From the NCBI GenBank assembly GCA_020091685.1, contig CM034597.1, forward strand, positions 31,112,388 through 31,176,387: a stretch of DNA of 64,000 bases, read 5' to 3'. This DNA is from Lutjanus erythropterus (lineage: Eukaryota; Chordata; Actinopteri; Lutjaniformes; Lutjanidae). The notes under the pieces were generated by a model. That model searched no databases and was not told the origin of the DNA. It saw only the letters and a program-made list of their open reading frames with translations. Made by a program: the position numbers and the translations under genes. Below are positions 46,811 to 59,663 of this stretch, one piece after another. Each line of letters begins with the position of its first letter. Position 1 is the stretch's first letter.

Positions 46811-49640
46811 TTGAGAAAAATTACTTCCATGTAACTATATGTGCAATCAAACCACAAAATTATCCAATTCAAAATTTTAATTCTAATGTAGCTATGCCTG
46901 CGAGCTATAGTTCAGGCTGTCAACTCAAGCTGCACCGCAATCACATGTACATGCCTCACTCCTTGTAGTACAAACCAAACGCACCCTTCCAATGTGATAC
47001 TCTATTTAAACTGCTAAACCTCCCATCTCTCCCTCTGCTTGTCAGTGCCATTGCTGCCCTGCAACAGCGTCACTGCCTGCTCATTCAGCCCCACCACCAC
47101 CCCAGCGTCCACCAGCAGGCTCCGAGAAGAGGTCCAAGATACGTGTTTATCACTCCTTATATCTCTATGTAAACATAATCTATGAGGAGTGATGAGGTCG
47201 GAGCCTAGACGTCTGAACTCTATGTTCTGCTGCTGCTGTAAACATTCTTAACATTCTTGTCTGACTAAATTACAGTTACCGAGAAGAAATACGTGATAAA
47301 ATTACAGTTAAATGTTTAATGTAATGCAATTATAAAGAGTATATATCAAAATATTATTTTCAAATTAGCTGGCAGTAATCTGTGGCCTATTCTAGATTGT
47401 AAGCAGTGTTTCCATCTCCAATTAAGCATATTAACTCTTTTAAAAAAGCCACAAACAAAAAAAAAATACACCTCAAGTGAGAATAAAAACATTTCTGTGG
47501 AGCTTTTTCAAATTTTGCCATTTCCATCAACCTTTTCTAATGCAATACTTAAAAATACACATGAATTGAAATGGCTATTGAATTTCTAAAAACTTCTCTT
47601 TAGAATCAGACCATTTTAATGTTTGCAGAATATGATAAAGAGCATGAATCTGTAATCTGACCCAGAAATCAAACTGCCGCCGAGGTATTTTTCAGGCTTT
47701 CGGTGAGAGACAGAGCTGAGGTGAAGGACATGACTGAGAGCCACCACCAGACTTAATCTACACATAACAACAACTTCGGGCTTCTTCTTCATTGTTCCTC
47801 CTCAGAGAAGAGCGGTGATGAAGTCCTGAGGTGAAGAGTTGATACGTGACACATCTGTTCCATCAGTTCCCCTCTGGGGGAACAGAGCCTCGCAGCGTCT
47901 GCGTGGGCCAAAAGGGGACATACAGCTGCAAACAGCAGGTGTCCAGCAGGGACAACACAAACACATACACGCACACAGAGTACAGTGCAGAGGAATGCTG
48001 TTTGAAAACCCGCCCAATCCACAGAGGGACAGATCAGGACAAACCGAGACGAGGTCAGCTGTAGTTTATAATACAGCAGCAGGGATTCAGGTCAAAGGTC
48101 AAAAATGTCTGTTGATGCAACGTCTGATTATTCAGCTTTACACTTTTGCTTTACACAGTCTAATCATGTTCTATCAGTTGCTTCTTTGGTTTTTAACCTC
48201 CAAATTTCTTGTTTTCTTATTTTCAAATGTTGTGTTCTTTATAAAATCTGAGGTTATCCCGTACAGCCTGAAAAGGAGAGACTCAAATCTTTTATGTATA
48301 TATGTCCCTGTAAGACCGGACTATGTACTTCACACACTGCACATATAAAACACTCTGACCACAAGCGTGCAAAATTTGGTTGATAAACCTTGAAACCATC
48401 ACAGGTGGCCTGAGCCCGGAAGTGTTTCTTTCACTTCTTTTTAATTGAACTGTTTTCTAAAATATAATTAGTTTGGTTGATGTCTGAACTGAAACTTATT
48501 TGATGTCTGTCAAATAAATTTTGCTGCAGCAGCTCCACACACACTTTACACCTCCACATTAGGTCCCAGCACCTGATCTGAAACTAGCATTAAGCTTCAT
48601 CATTTTCATTTACTAATTTTTTTTTTTAAATTAGACTCACACACGCACGATCAGAGTCATTTAACTATTAAAGAAACTGCAGCCATATTAATCAGGTGAT
48701 CAGATTTTGCTTTCAGGATAAAAGTTTTTCATATACAGTGTAATATTACTATTTCTATTTACAATGGAAAATTGTGACAATTACATATTTAAAATTTGTT
48801 GTTAAATGGTTAATAAAAAAAAACATCTGTATGCAGTTTCTGATATAATGCAAACTGAATGACAACAGTAGAGATAATGCGTCATCTGTACTTAAGACAG
48901 AGTGAATTATACATTTTATGATTTTCTTTTCTTTCTCAGATGATTTTCGGTGCACCAACATGTGGAAATGGAAACATGTTTCCAGGCTGTTTTTCACTGT
49001 TGTTGTGTTGTGAGCAATGTTGTGTTGTGTCAAGCTTGAATAAATCACTTCTTACATAAAAGCAAATCTCTGGTGGTTTCTCTCATAATGGAAAAATAAT
49101 CTGTTGTGATTCAAAGAGATGAACTGGGACATCAGATGAGGAAAACAGCAGAAAGGAGGACAGTTTGTCCCCAAGTCAAAGTCGTGCAGCTTCACATTCT
49201 TTCTCCTTAATACATCATTACCACTGGACGTGTGAGCATATTGAGTTGATTTATACGGATCCCGTGGAGGTTTATCCTCCATCCTATCCCATAACCTTAA
49301 ACCTCAAAGAGACGGTCACCAGAAAAACTAGCAGCACGCTCTCATTCCCTACTCATCAAACACTGATGATTTGTCACCGCCGCTCAGCGACTCATACAGA
49401 TGTGGATGGTACTCATTTGCGGCTGGAAGCGACACAGCAAGATTTAAAGTGACTTCAGTGTAAATCCATCTGCAGCTTTATAAGACGCACTGGGCTGTTG
49501 ACGCAGTATGAGGAGAAAATCCCATGTTATGGTTAAAAAAAAGTATATGTACATTTACATAAAAGTTGTGGCTGGTGAAAAGGTTACTGAAACTGTGAAG
49601 TCTGAGTGCAAGTCAATGCAACAGGAGATGATGCTCTTAT
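46811..49640. other. intergenic, one GC-richer non-repetitive block
   Basis: 47640-48070 is GC-richer with overlapping open frames on both strands (up to 169 codons) but no domain. The rest is AT-rich with nothing recognised. Confidence 0.4.
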
Positions 49641-50130
49641 GTAGGGGTCTGCAACCTTTACTATCAAAAGAGCCATTTTTAGCCAAAAAAAAAAAAAAAA
49701 AAAATTCACAAAAGCTGCAAGATATGTCCTAGCCGTGACAATGTTACCAAAATGAACTCAAAAATGTCAAGAAAATTAATAATCTCACACTTATTTTTAT
49801 TATTAAACAGGAAAAATATAACCGATCACCTTCAAAATTCAAGTTTCTCTCTTTTAGCGAACTAAGATGACCTTTAATTACATCACACTTCACTTCTTTT
49901 CTACTCTTTAGACAGACAGAAACAAATTAAAACTCACCAAAACTGTCTGGGTCAGTCTTTCCACCATTAAAACAATCATTAACTTTGGTTTGGTCAAAAT
50001 AAATCTATAATTTACCATGTTAGATGTGAAAACAGTCTGTTTTTTTCAGACTGTTTTCCTCTCGCTCGCCTCCCAGCAGCGTCCAGCTCCTGTCACTCCT
50101 GCAGACCATTAAAAATAAAAATCCTTCTGA
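49641..50130. mobile_element. hAT-like non-autonomous element
   Basis: TAGGGGTCTGCAACCTTTAC, then AAAAGAGCCATTTTTAGCC, is the common fish/vertebrate hAT end. The interior shares AAACTGTC ... AATCATTAACTTTGGTTTGG with 27.9-28.5 kb. The right end is unclear and may extend to about 50400. Confidence 0.6.
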
Positions 50131-50792
50131 ATAAACAATCTTCGATATATTCATCCAAACAACCATACGGCATTAAAGTTTTTCAGGTAACACTCGCAGT
50201 CTGGAGAGAAAGAATATATTCAAAAGAGCTTGTATTTGCTTCAGCCATTGTTAAGAATCAAGTGAACCAAACTTGCTAACTAGTGTTAGCTAACGTGTTT
50301 GGGGATTTTTTCTGCCTCAACCTGAGCTCCACCCTCAAAAAAGTCACTATTTACCAGCAGAAAAGGGGTGTACATGGGTCATTTCAAAAATCAACGTGAC
50401 CAGCGTTGTGGAAACTTTATCCAGAGAACAAATCTCAAACTAAAATAAATGGTTTTTCTTTTGTTGTCTGGATGTTTGTCACACAGTGTGACTGTGAGCT
50501 GATTTTTGTCTCCACAATATGATAAATACATATATGTATTCATATGGTAGCAAACACATGCATGAACATACATATCTGTCCAGGACCAACATCATTATTT
50601 CCATACAGCCATGCAATATTCATGAAGCTCAAATGTAAGCTGTGTTACACACAGACACACACACATGCACACACATTTTTGTCTCCACTCACAGGTGCTG
50701 CTGTCTGCAGGAAGTTCATTGTTGGTGGTCTGGTGGAAAAGCCACAGGCACCGTCTGTCATCAATCGACCTGTGCAAGGTGTAGGTGCCTCC

Positions 50793-50795
<3 letters not shown>

Positions 50796-50850
<55 letters not shown>
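50796..50850. repeat. (CA)n microsatellite
   Basis: About 27 uninterrupted CA units. The long CA/GT frames across it on both strands are artefacts of the repeat. Confidence 0.97.
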
Positions 50851-50852
<2 letters not shown>

Positions 50853-53042
50853 CTGCTGCTCTGTGGGCTGCTGTCAACCTGCACTGTTTATATTTATTCT
50901 AATTGTTTATATGGAGTGTCCTGAGTAATGAATCATTAACTGCAAGGGCATGCATTATGTACCACAGGACACAAAATGCACACACACACACACACTGAAG
51001 GCAATGCACCAAATATCCTCTAACAATTACAGTGGGACTGAGAGAAATTTGCAAACATTAGGCATCATTAGCTTCCAGGACCAACAAAGACTGCAGCATT
51101 AAAGTCTGTGTAAAGGAAATTCAGACATTTTCTGCAAACCATATATTGGAAAATAGTTGCAGAAAATGTGAAAAGAGAAGTTTGTAGTAATGAACTGTGA
51201 AGTTCGACTGTTTCTGTGTTCAGGATTTTTTGAGAGGACCTGAGATCATGGCTCAATACTGCTCTGGAGCTGCACATCTCCTAACACTAGATAAACCAAA
51301 GCACATTAGCAGTTAGCAGTTAGCATTACCAGTGTAAGTGATGAGAGGACAGCTTCTTTTAGTTTCAGCAATCCAGTGATGAAGAAAAAAAAAAACACAG
51401 TCTGTTGCAGATTGATAGCAACAAGTTGATATGTAAGTCACCGTCCTCGGGTTCTGGTGGCTCAAACATGTCTGTACAAGTCCAATAAATCTGTTAGGCA
51501 GAGAGTCCATTTTTCAGGTCTTAGTGGTATTTGACAGTGAGACAGTGGAGCGGACACGCCTCCATCATTTCATAAGCATGGAGGGGATCATGCGATTGCT
51601 TGTGTGTGTGATTGACTATGCAATGTCTGTAGCTAATGTTGCATACTACAGTCTTTTTATTTTTGTGCACATGCCTGGATGCTGAAGAACATCTGTGATT
51701 CACAATGTCTGAAAAACATTCAATAATAATAAAAAAAATTTTTCAGAATCCAAAATACAAACAGACAGAGACAGTGGCCATGAACTAAAGTATTTATTGA
51801 GTTATTGGGGAATTTTGTTTTAGAAAATTGTTTTTTTTCATATGCTTTTGCTTAAAAGAGAATGAACAACTCCTCACAACTTTGAGAATCAAACATTAAA
51901 TGTCTGTATCCTGGAGGATACATTGCCCAGATGGGTGTACACAACAGGGATAATCATCATAATAATAGCTTGCTATTTATTCGAAGATCAGATTTGTTTC
52001 CAGCATTTAAAATATATGTGAATAAGTATTGTCCTGTTTTTTTCACTTTTTAATACTTTTTATGCAAAACATGACAGTAAGTAGCAAGTTAATGGTTTAT
52101 GAAATGTTTAAAAAGTTGGCACATTAATTATTTACACAAAACAGGAAAATGTTAAAGTTACACCCTAAATGGGTGATGTATCCCAGGAGATACAGAGTGT
52201 CGTTTGGAAAATAAAGGTCTTATTTTTAAAAAAAAGATAAGGAAATTTTGTTATTTCAGCCTAGATACATTAGACTACATTACTTCCCAAATGTCTCCAT
52301 GGGTTTTAAAGGGCTAGTTTACCCAAAAATGAAAATCATATCTATTCACCCTCATGCTGATTGATGGTTGGGTTTAATTTTTTTAGTCCAACAGTAACAG
52401 TGCTGGCTCTTCACAGGAAAACAGCATTGCAGAATCTCCCAAACAGTGAAAGTGAATGGTGACCAGTTTTCAAATGTAAAAAAAACACCCAAAAGAACTG
52501 TAATTTCTGGGTGAACTACCCCTTTTTTAGTCATAGTTTAGATGTGAAGATTTTGTGAAAGATTTCCCACAAGAGTGCTTTGAACACATGCATGAAACAG
52601 TGCAAGCCCTGCAAGATCATTTTTGTTTTGTTTTTTTATTACTGGAAACCACAGTTTGACATGTATGAATAGATGACTGAATGAATAGATGGATGAATAA
52701 ATAAATCAACAAACAAGCAAACCAATTAATCTTGATTTAAAGTCCATACACTATATTTTTTTCAGGATGTCAACCTCATTTCATAATCGTGCTTTGAATG
52801 TCTGTCATATTTTGAAAAAAAAATATTTTTATTATTTTAGCCAAGATACTTTAGGAAATAGAAATGAATTAATTTTCAAAATGTTTATGGGTGTTTGTTT
52901 ATTAAGGATTAACCATGTAATATTTTGAGGGTTAAGGGCCTTAAAATTGATGATCAAAAACGTAGGAACATACATTTTGATATATATTAAACAGAGACAT
53001 ATGTGTCATGCAATACAGGATATAAAATATGTTAAGTTGTCC
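50851..53042. other. intergenic, AT-rich
   Basis: No exon, RNA or full repeat recognised. Confidence 0.5.
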
Positions 53043-53428
53043 TATAAAAGTCACTCAGCCCAAACTGTCACTGTGAATGTCCCAGCAGCTTGTGTGCAAG
53101 TAAAAATACAGATCATCTCATTTATTTGGCGCGCAGCTCCGCGCCGCTGCTGCGTCTGTGCGCGCCGCACCGCTCCGCTCCGTCTGTGCCTTTTTCAGGG
53201 AGGAGCGCACCTTGTTTGGCTCAGTCGAGTCTCGGCTCTCCTCCGCGCGCACACGCGGACCTTTTTCCTGCAGCGGACACAGGAGAGATGCCAACACGCG
53301 GCTCAGTTCATGGATTGTTTTTGGAAATTTAATAAGAAAGTCATTTCTTATTCTCTAAGACTGAGATCATCCTCGGACATATTTTTACTTTTTTTGTTGG
53401 TAGTTTTCAAAGTGAACAAACCTTAAAC
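53043..53428 (+). promoter_or_regulatory. CpG-rich promoter and 5' UTR
   Basis: A TATAAAA word at 53043 is followed by a strikingly CpG-dense stretch (53129-53275) in otherwise AT-rich DNA. A leader then runs to the ATG at 53429. Open frames through the CpG block are out of frame with that ATG. The start site is inference. Confidence 0.5.
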
Positions 53429-53533
53429 ATGTTACTGCACAGCACTGTGTTCCTCTGTGGAAGCTCGTGGTTGAGGCGGATCGTCACATTACTTCACTTG
53501 AGTCTGTTCCTGCAGCTGGCGGTGTGGGAGACG
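53429..53533 (+). CDS. first coding exon of an unidentified secreted or membrane protein
   Basis: The 35 codons start MLLHSTVFLCGSSWLRRIVT, continue LLHLSLFLQLAVWET, and stop at a strong donor ACG|GTGAGT (phase 0). The layout is that of a signal peptide with a basic n-region (LRR) and a leucine-rich core. The Kozak position -3 is A. The frame runs on after the donor to 53707, but that part looks intronic. No second exon was recognised to the right edge, so a long first intron is likely. The gene is not identified. Confidence 0.5.
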
Positions 53534-53738
53534 GTGAGTCCACTAAAACACTCAGGTTCACCCAGAATGAATCTGCAGGACGAGCTTCATCATAAAACTC
53601 ACAGATGTAGTTCAAGACTGATCTTATTTATTTTGGAAAATATCTTGTTTTTGCTCACCAGTGCATGCGTAAAGAAGAAATCTGTGCGATCATATATTGT
53701 CTACTAACTTTGACAACCTTAAAACAGATCAGCTAAAA

Positions 53739-54045
53739 GCAGAGCTGCAAAAATTAATCGATTTATCACTTATTAACCAACTGTTATATTAATCCCCAAC
53801 TATTTTGAGAATCAATTAATTGTTTGGAGTCATTTTTAATAAAAACTCTCTGATTAAAGCTTTTAAAATTAGGATATCATCTGGTTTACTTACTCCTCTC
53901 CCCTGACAGTAAACTGAATATCTTTGGGTTGTGGACAAAACAAGACATTCGGTCGATATTTTTCACTATTCTCTGATATTTTATGGAGAAAATAATCAAC
54001 GGATTAATCGATAATGAAAATAATCACTTGTTGCAGCCGGAAAAC
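53739..54045 (+). mobile_element. ATTAATCGAT-type MITE copy 3
   Basis: It starts AGAGCTGCAAAAATTAATCG and ends AATCATCGATTA-like words (ATTAATCGATAATGAAAATA) and CTTGTTGCAGC. It lies in the presumed first intron of the signal-peptide gene. The ends pair as inverted repeats. Confidence 0.78.
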
Positions 54046-54185
54046 AAATACTAAACGATTCATCCAAGCTAGTAAATTTTAAACTAAACTTAGAACTAAA
54101 TATATCACAGTTAGTATTTTTACATGTTTATTGATGTCCATACACCTCCCCTGGGGGGGGTCAAGGTGGAATGACAGTTAGATTT

Positions 54186-54480
54186 AGAGCTGCAATGATT
54201 AAATGATTAGTGGTCAACTGTTAGATTTTTTGATAATCAATTAATAAGTTTTAAATCAAAATTCCAAATGGATTTCAGTTTCCTAAATGTGAATATTTCC
54301 TGTTTTCGTCACTCCTTTATAACAGTAAACTGGGTTGTGGACAAAACAAGACATTTGAGGACATCATCTTGGACTTTTGGAAGCACTGATAAACATTTTT
54401 CACCATTTTCTGACAATATTATGGACCAAGTAACTAATTAATTATGGAAAAAATAATCAACAGATAAAGTGATCATGAAT
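54186..54480 (+). mobile_element. ATTAATCGAT-type MITE copy 4
   Basis: AGAGCTGCAATGATTAAATG at the start and CAACAGATAAAGTGATCATG at the end, with GGGTTGTGGACAAAACAAGA inside. It lies 140 bp after copy 3 in the same orientation. Confidence 0.75.
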
Positions 54481-54510
54481 AATATATGTATATTTATTTT
54501 ATTTAGAGCC

Positions 54511-54766
54511 TTATTAGACTTTCTTAGACAACAGAACTGGACTGTAAACTAAAGTGAAATAATCTGCTACTTGACACACACCTTTGATTGGCAGAGTAAA
54601 CCACTTCTTATTCAATCAAATCACATTATCTGCCTACAGTATTACAGTAAATCATAAAATGTTCCTCTACCTCTATAATTTTTACTTGGTAGATCTGGTG
54701 CACATATTGTTTATATAATGCCACTTTAGTTTACAGCATAGTTCTGTTGTAATCTGTCCCTAATAA
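54511..54766. mobile_element. MITE with about 45-bp inverted ends
   Basis: The left arm (TTATTAG...ACAACAGAACTGGACTGTAA, 54511-54556) is the near reverse complement of 54722-54766. A partial extra right arm sits at 54816-54857. The 165-bp interior is noncoding. Confidence 0.75.
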
Positions 54767-56860
54767 CTATCTAATGAGGTCTATTGAGGGTGTAACAGTG
54801 GAAAATAACACAGTTTAGTTTACAGTACAGTTCTGTTGTAATCTGTCCCGAATTAACGGCTTGTTAACGTCTCATTGGTTTACCGTAAAATCAGGTCCAA
54901 CCATTATCTTAATGTCACATGTAATGTATTATGCATTTATGCAAAGTTTAGAATAATTTCCAAAGTGGAAAATGCTCTCACAAACAGAAAAGGTCTGTTT
55001 TCTGCAGTTATCAACCTGCTCCTGCTGTTTGAACTGAACTGCATTATGAACAAACAGTCATTACCTGACTCACTGATTTAACCTGATTATTGGCTCTCCT
55101 GTATGGTGGTTTAATTTTCCAGACTTCTGTCCTATCAATTTGACTTTTGCTTTTTCCTTTATTTTGGTGTCCTAATGAGAAAAATCATAACATCTGATGA
55201 ATGAAACATAAAAGTTTCAACTATCAACAAGAGCATCCAGACATGAAAACACACCGTATACCTCAAATAAATATTCAATCAATAAAAAGAGGAGTGGTGC
55301 CTCCTGTGGCTCTATTAACACTGACTGGACACTCCGACTCGACTCGACTCTGCCGCCTGTGGCTCCAGACACACAGACAGCAAAGAGAAAACATTAATAT
55401 TTTCTCCATATGCACATATGCCTGAAATTCAAACAATGCAGATGATTCAGGGTGCAGAATATCCCTGTTTTATTCCATTTTATCCATCCTGAAGACATTT
55501 CTCCTCATCAGCTGTGAGCTCACCTGGCAGTTCATCATGATGAAGGAGTTGGTTTTGTGTCCTGAAGGCTGTTGATGATCCTGTGCTGTTGTCCTGTCCT
55601 TCATTAGCGTCTTTCTCCAGAGACTCTTCTGCACTTCAGACTGATATCGCAGCTGACAGGCCTCATTTAACCTCTTTAATTATACTGTAGGTATTGATAC
55701 CTGCAGGATGAGCCTCTAATGCCTCTTATTGATCGCTGTAATTACATATAAAATGATCATTGCAGGAGTGATTCATTGTGTACACGTCCACATTTACACT
55801 CCTAATTTCTGTCCTTCTTTCTCTTCCTCTCATTTTATCTCTTTGTTAATATAACGGGAGCCTTTTTACACATGAATTCTTTGCTTACAAATCCATCACC
55901 TTAAGCTACCCTGATCAAGGCAATAGTTTATAATAAAGTGAGTGTTTTCTGGAAGAAAAATACAAAATATTCAAATTTGAATTTTATGCAAATCATTCTA
56001 TTGCAAGTGAAAGTTTTACATTTAAAACATTACAACACTGAGACAGTATCACCTCAAAAAGTTGTTACAGTGAATGTGTTTGCTTTTGCACATCCAGCAG
56101 ACACTGCTGACACATTAGTATTCAATTAAAGAGAAGTGAGCCTGCAGATTGCACCAATTCACTCAACCTCCCCCTAATGTCTAAACCTTTCATCTGTGTT
56201 TTTGTAACCAATAAGATTGTCTGATTGCAAACAGGCCAATAAAAACTAAACACTGCAGCAGCACGGGTTTGGAGTAATGATGTAAATGATTACGATCATT
56301 AATCAAGTAACCGGCATCGAGAATTTAACCAATTAAAATGTATCCATGAAAATTTAATCAGTAGTCTAGAAATGGCAGCAATTGCACCTCATTTGACATT
56401 GTCTTGTCTGGCGGAACCATTTTTTGAATAAGAAAAATAAAAGTTAGTTCAGGAAAACCGAGAATTTGTGAGCCTAGTTTGGAGAGTTGATGGTGATGAC
56501 TGAGCAGAACAGACAGGAAGTTGGAAATAATTCAGACTGAAGATTTGGAGAAATAGAAACTCCCTTTATTTATATAGACCAGAGTTGTTCACAGGTTCAG
56601 ATTACTGACATATTTCAGAAATGGACAACAGTGAAGCCAGAACATCTCGATCGCCACCTGGTGTCTGGCTGCAGTACAGGTCATAAATCCTGCCTCCTCA
56701 ATGTTGATATAGGACCTGAACCAACCAACCAAACAAACAAAAAAATACATGTCAAATAAATTTGGTAGTTCAGTTTAGGTAGTTCTCTAGTACAGGCATT
56801 GAAGTCAAGATTCTTTTAGTGAGAAAAAAAAACAAAAAACATTTCACTCATAATGGAAGT
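54767..56860. other. presumed intron of the 53.4-kb gene, partly CNE-like
   Basis: 55490-55790 is non-repetitive with TTTAATTATACTGTAGGTAT and CTTATTGATCGCTGTAATTA, possibly regulatory. 56640-56725 matches a fish repeat (TACAGGTCATAAATCCTGCC). No exon recognised. Confidence 0.4.
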
Positions 56861-57310
56861 TTACATGTATCTACAGGTCTGATCGTGGATAGATTCATCC
56901 CTGATTGAGAGTTCAAAAAAGGGACGCTCAGGTCTTTCTCTGTGTCTCTTCTGAAGGCACTTCCAGAGTTTTTTTTGGCCTGATGTCAAAAGACACACTA
57001 CAGTCTGTCTCCAGCCTGAGGCAAGTCGTGCCTCTTGCCTTAACAACAAGCCGTAAAACCTTAAAATCAATTCTGAAGGCCACAGGTGAGCGGTGCAGAG
57101 AGGTCAAGTGGAGGAAATGTCCTCCAGTTGTTTTTTTTTTTTTGTTTTTTTCAGAGTCTGCGAGTAACCTTTCTCGTGGCTGTATTTTGTCCAAACGAAA
57201 GGTAGTTAATGGACTTTTGGGGCAAACAGCAGCCATCAGGTTCCTGGAAAAGAAGGCAGGAGGAGTTCATGTGTCCAGGAAGAGAAGAATGATGCAACTT
57301 TAGAGATCCT
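56861..57310. mobile_element. fish interspersed repeat fragment
   Basis: AAAACCTTAAAATCAATTCT followed by a CACAGGTGAGCGGTGCAGAG segment resembles a repeat found beside fish L2-type sequences. Overlapping frames of 102-132 codons on both strands look like shadows of it. Confidence 0.4.
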
Positions 57311-58759
57311 CCTAATGGCTGACCTTGTTGTGCTGCTAAAATGTTTAGAGAAGTTAGAGGTTTTATTAAAACTTGTGTCTTTTTCTTTTGGTAGTGGGTA
57401 GTGCGGCGACATCTACCAAACTGGCATATGACAACGTCCACAGTGAAACATTGTGATGGATGATGATATTGTGTTGAGTATGGGTTTGCAAAACTGAACC
57501 TGTGCAGGAATCTGACTGAGGCTGATGGGATTCTCATTAGTTTTAATCTTATTCAGTCATTAACCCAGCCAGTCCTCACCAGAAACATCTGTAGAAGCAG
57601 CTTATTTACTTTATAAACTTTACTATTTTAGTTTATGGTTTGATGGCGACCTCTAGTGGCTGTAGTAATTATGATAGGAGGTCAAGGTGGATGGATGGGT
57701 CAAACACATCCAGACCTCATAACGTGACATCCTATAAAATATTGTGCGCAACTAACGTAACTTCAATCTTAACCATGTTTTTTTTTTTTTTCACTAAATC
57801 TAACAAAGCAGTTTTGGTGCCTAAACATAACCAACCGGTGACTGTTTTATAACATTAACCACATGACAATGAAGGTCCGGTTGACCTGTTCCTGGTATCA
57901 TGGCATTTTAAGAGTCACCGGCAAACAACCTAATCTACAATTTTGGCATGAGAACGTGCTGCATAAGCCAAAGTGCTGATGATAATGCTGCTGCGAGAAA
58001 ACCAGAAGATCAGCAAAGTCTGCAGAATGCATCATCTGGAAACATGAATGTCTGTCTGGTTTTGCATCAGTTCATCAGGTACATGTTGAGATATTTCAGT
58101 GGATGCATGAAAACTTTCCCAGCATGTCAATCTATTTGCTGCATGCTTGCCAACCTTAAGGCCTCAAAGATAGCGAGGATTTTGAAACCAAAGCAGGGGG
58201 ATCTGAGGTCCTCCTCCAGAAAAACTGAGTTTCACAGACTTCGTTTCCTGCTTTTAAAGAATAATAATGTGTAATACACAGTTTTTTGAAAACAGAAGCC
58301 TGCAGGTGGAATATAACTGACACTTATTAGGTGAAAAACACAATGTGACCACTCAAATTTGATTGAGTATTTCTCTCTCTTAGTACTCTCCATCATGCTT
58401 GCAAACCCTCCTGATTTACACAGCACAATTAAAAGTATTTAATATAAAAATGCTTTTGCAGTACTTATTATTTTGTTATTTTCATTCTGTAAAAGTCACC
58501 AGAATGAAACAAGATCATAGTATAAAGAAAACACCACCATCTGAGTAAAATCTGAGTAAACAAGTTTCTTTTTGTATGTAATAAGCACAGTGTAGATAGA
58601 TAACGACACTCATACTTAGGGGACAGAGGTTTAAACACAACACAAATTGAACCACTGTCATGTATCACAATATCGTGACGGCAAGTGTGCGTGAGAGGGG
58701 AGAGTCTGATGGGTTCAATATACCTGCTGTGCATCATCAGCGTAAAATGAAAAGAAATT
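57311..58759. other. noncoding, presumed intron
   Basis: AT-rich with a GATGGCGACCTCTAGTGGC repeat motif near 57643. No exon recognised. Confidence 0.45.
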
Positions 58760-59060
58760 AGGAATTACTCGACCCGGAGGTAAAGAGTAGATTGAAAACA
58801 TGAAAGAGCCAATAATGGACGCGCACACACACTTGCTCTAATGACATCAGAGACCTGGTGATTACCTGTCCTTTGTAACCCTGTGAATTTTTAAATGTAA
58901 ATGATTGCGTTAGGTAAAGGTTGGCTCGAGGCGATCGGTGCCCCACGATAATGACCCGGGTGAAGACAGTGATTGAATTTAAATGACAGTGCAGCGATGT
59001 AAACCGTTGCCATTAGGACTGAAGGTTACAATAATTTAAAAAAAAAAGTGCACGCTCAAT
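58760..59060. promoter_or_regulatory. candidate conserved noncoding element
   Basis: Non-repetitive block with AACATGAAAGAGCCAATAAT, GTAAATGATTGCGTTAGGTA and GAATTTAAATGACAGTGCAG, unlike flanking repeats. No frame. Function is inference. Confidence 0.3.
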
Positions 59061-59663
59061 TGGCACGCCAGCTCTTTACTCACTCACACAAACATTTTGT
59101 TATTCTGCATCTATGAAGTTGGGAAAACATCTGTCAGGCTCTGCCCCTCATCATATCAGTTACAGCAGATTCTCTGCACATCACTAAACTGTAAAATTAC
59201 ACATTGTGTTGTGTCTTCATAAGCCAGCATGCCGCGCCTCTATCTTGCTTGCATAAAGCAGGATTGTTCCATAAACATGCAGGGATGATATGACTGAGAT
59301 GTCTTGTGTAACGGTGAGGCTGCGCCGCCAGATCGAGTTATTTCAGCTACACAGACTCATGTGTTGCTGCTGCAGGTATAAACTATCAATGATGCAGAAG
59401 TCTATGGGCCACCCAGTTGAAATAAATTATGTAAATATTTAGCCTTTAGTAAATTCTCCTACTGTCATGTGTTTAGGGGGCACTGTGGATTTATCAGATA
59501 ACCCTTAAAATAGAAAATGAGAGCACTCAATTTCAAACTTTTGGAAAATAAGGAGGATATTTGATAAGAGAAGCCTTGATCATCGTTCGTTCATCATCTT
59601 ACAGTCTCATGTCTGTGTTATGTAAAGAACTGATGGGGTTATTTATCAAATAGTATGGATTTA

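Noticed and set aside
47789..48348. Overlapping frames of up to 169 codons
   Set aside because: Open on both strands, no domain, no good splice sites in a consistent gene model. Kept only as a GC-richer block.
50544..50924. Frames of Thr-His or Cys-Val repeats on both strands
   Set aside because: Artefacts of the (CA)n tract at 50796-50850.
56861..57537. Frames of 69-132 codons on both strands
   Set aside because: They overlap a fish repeat fragment and each other; no domain seen.
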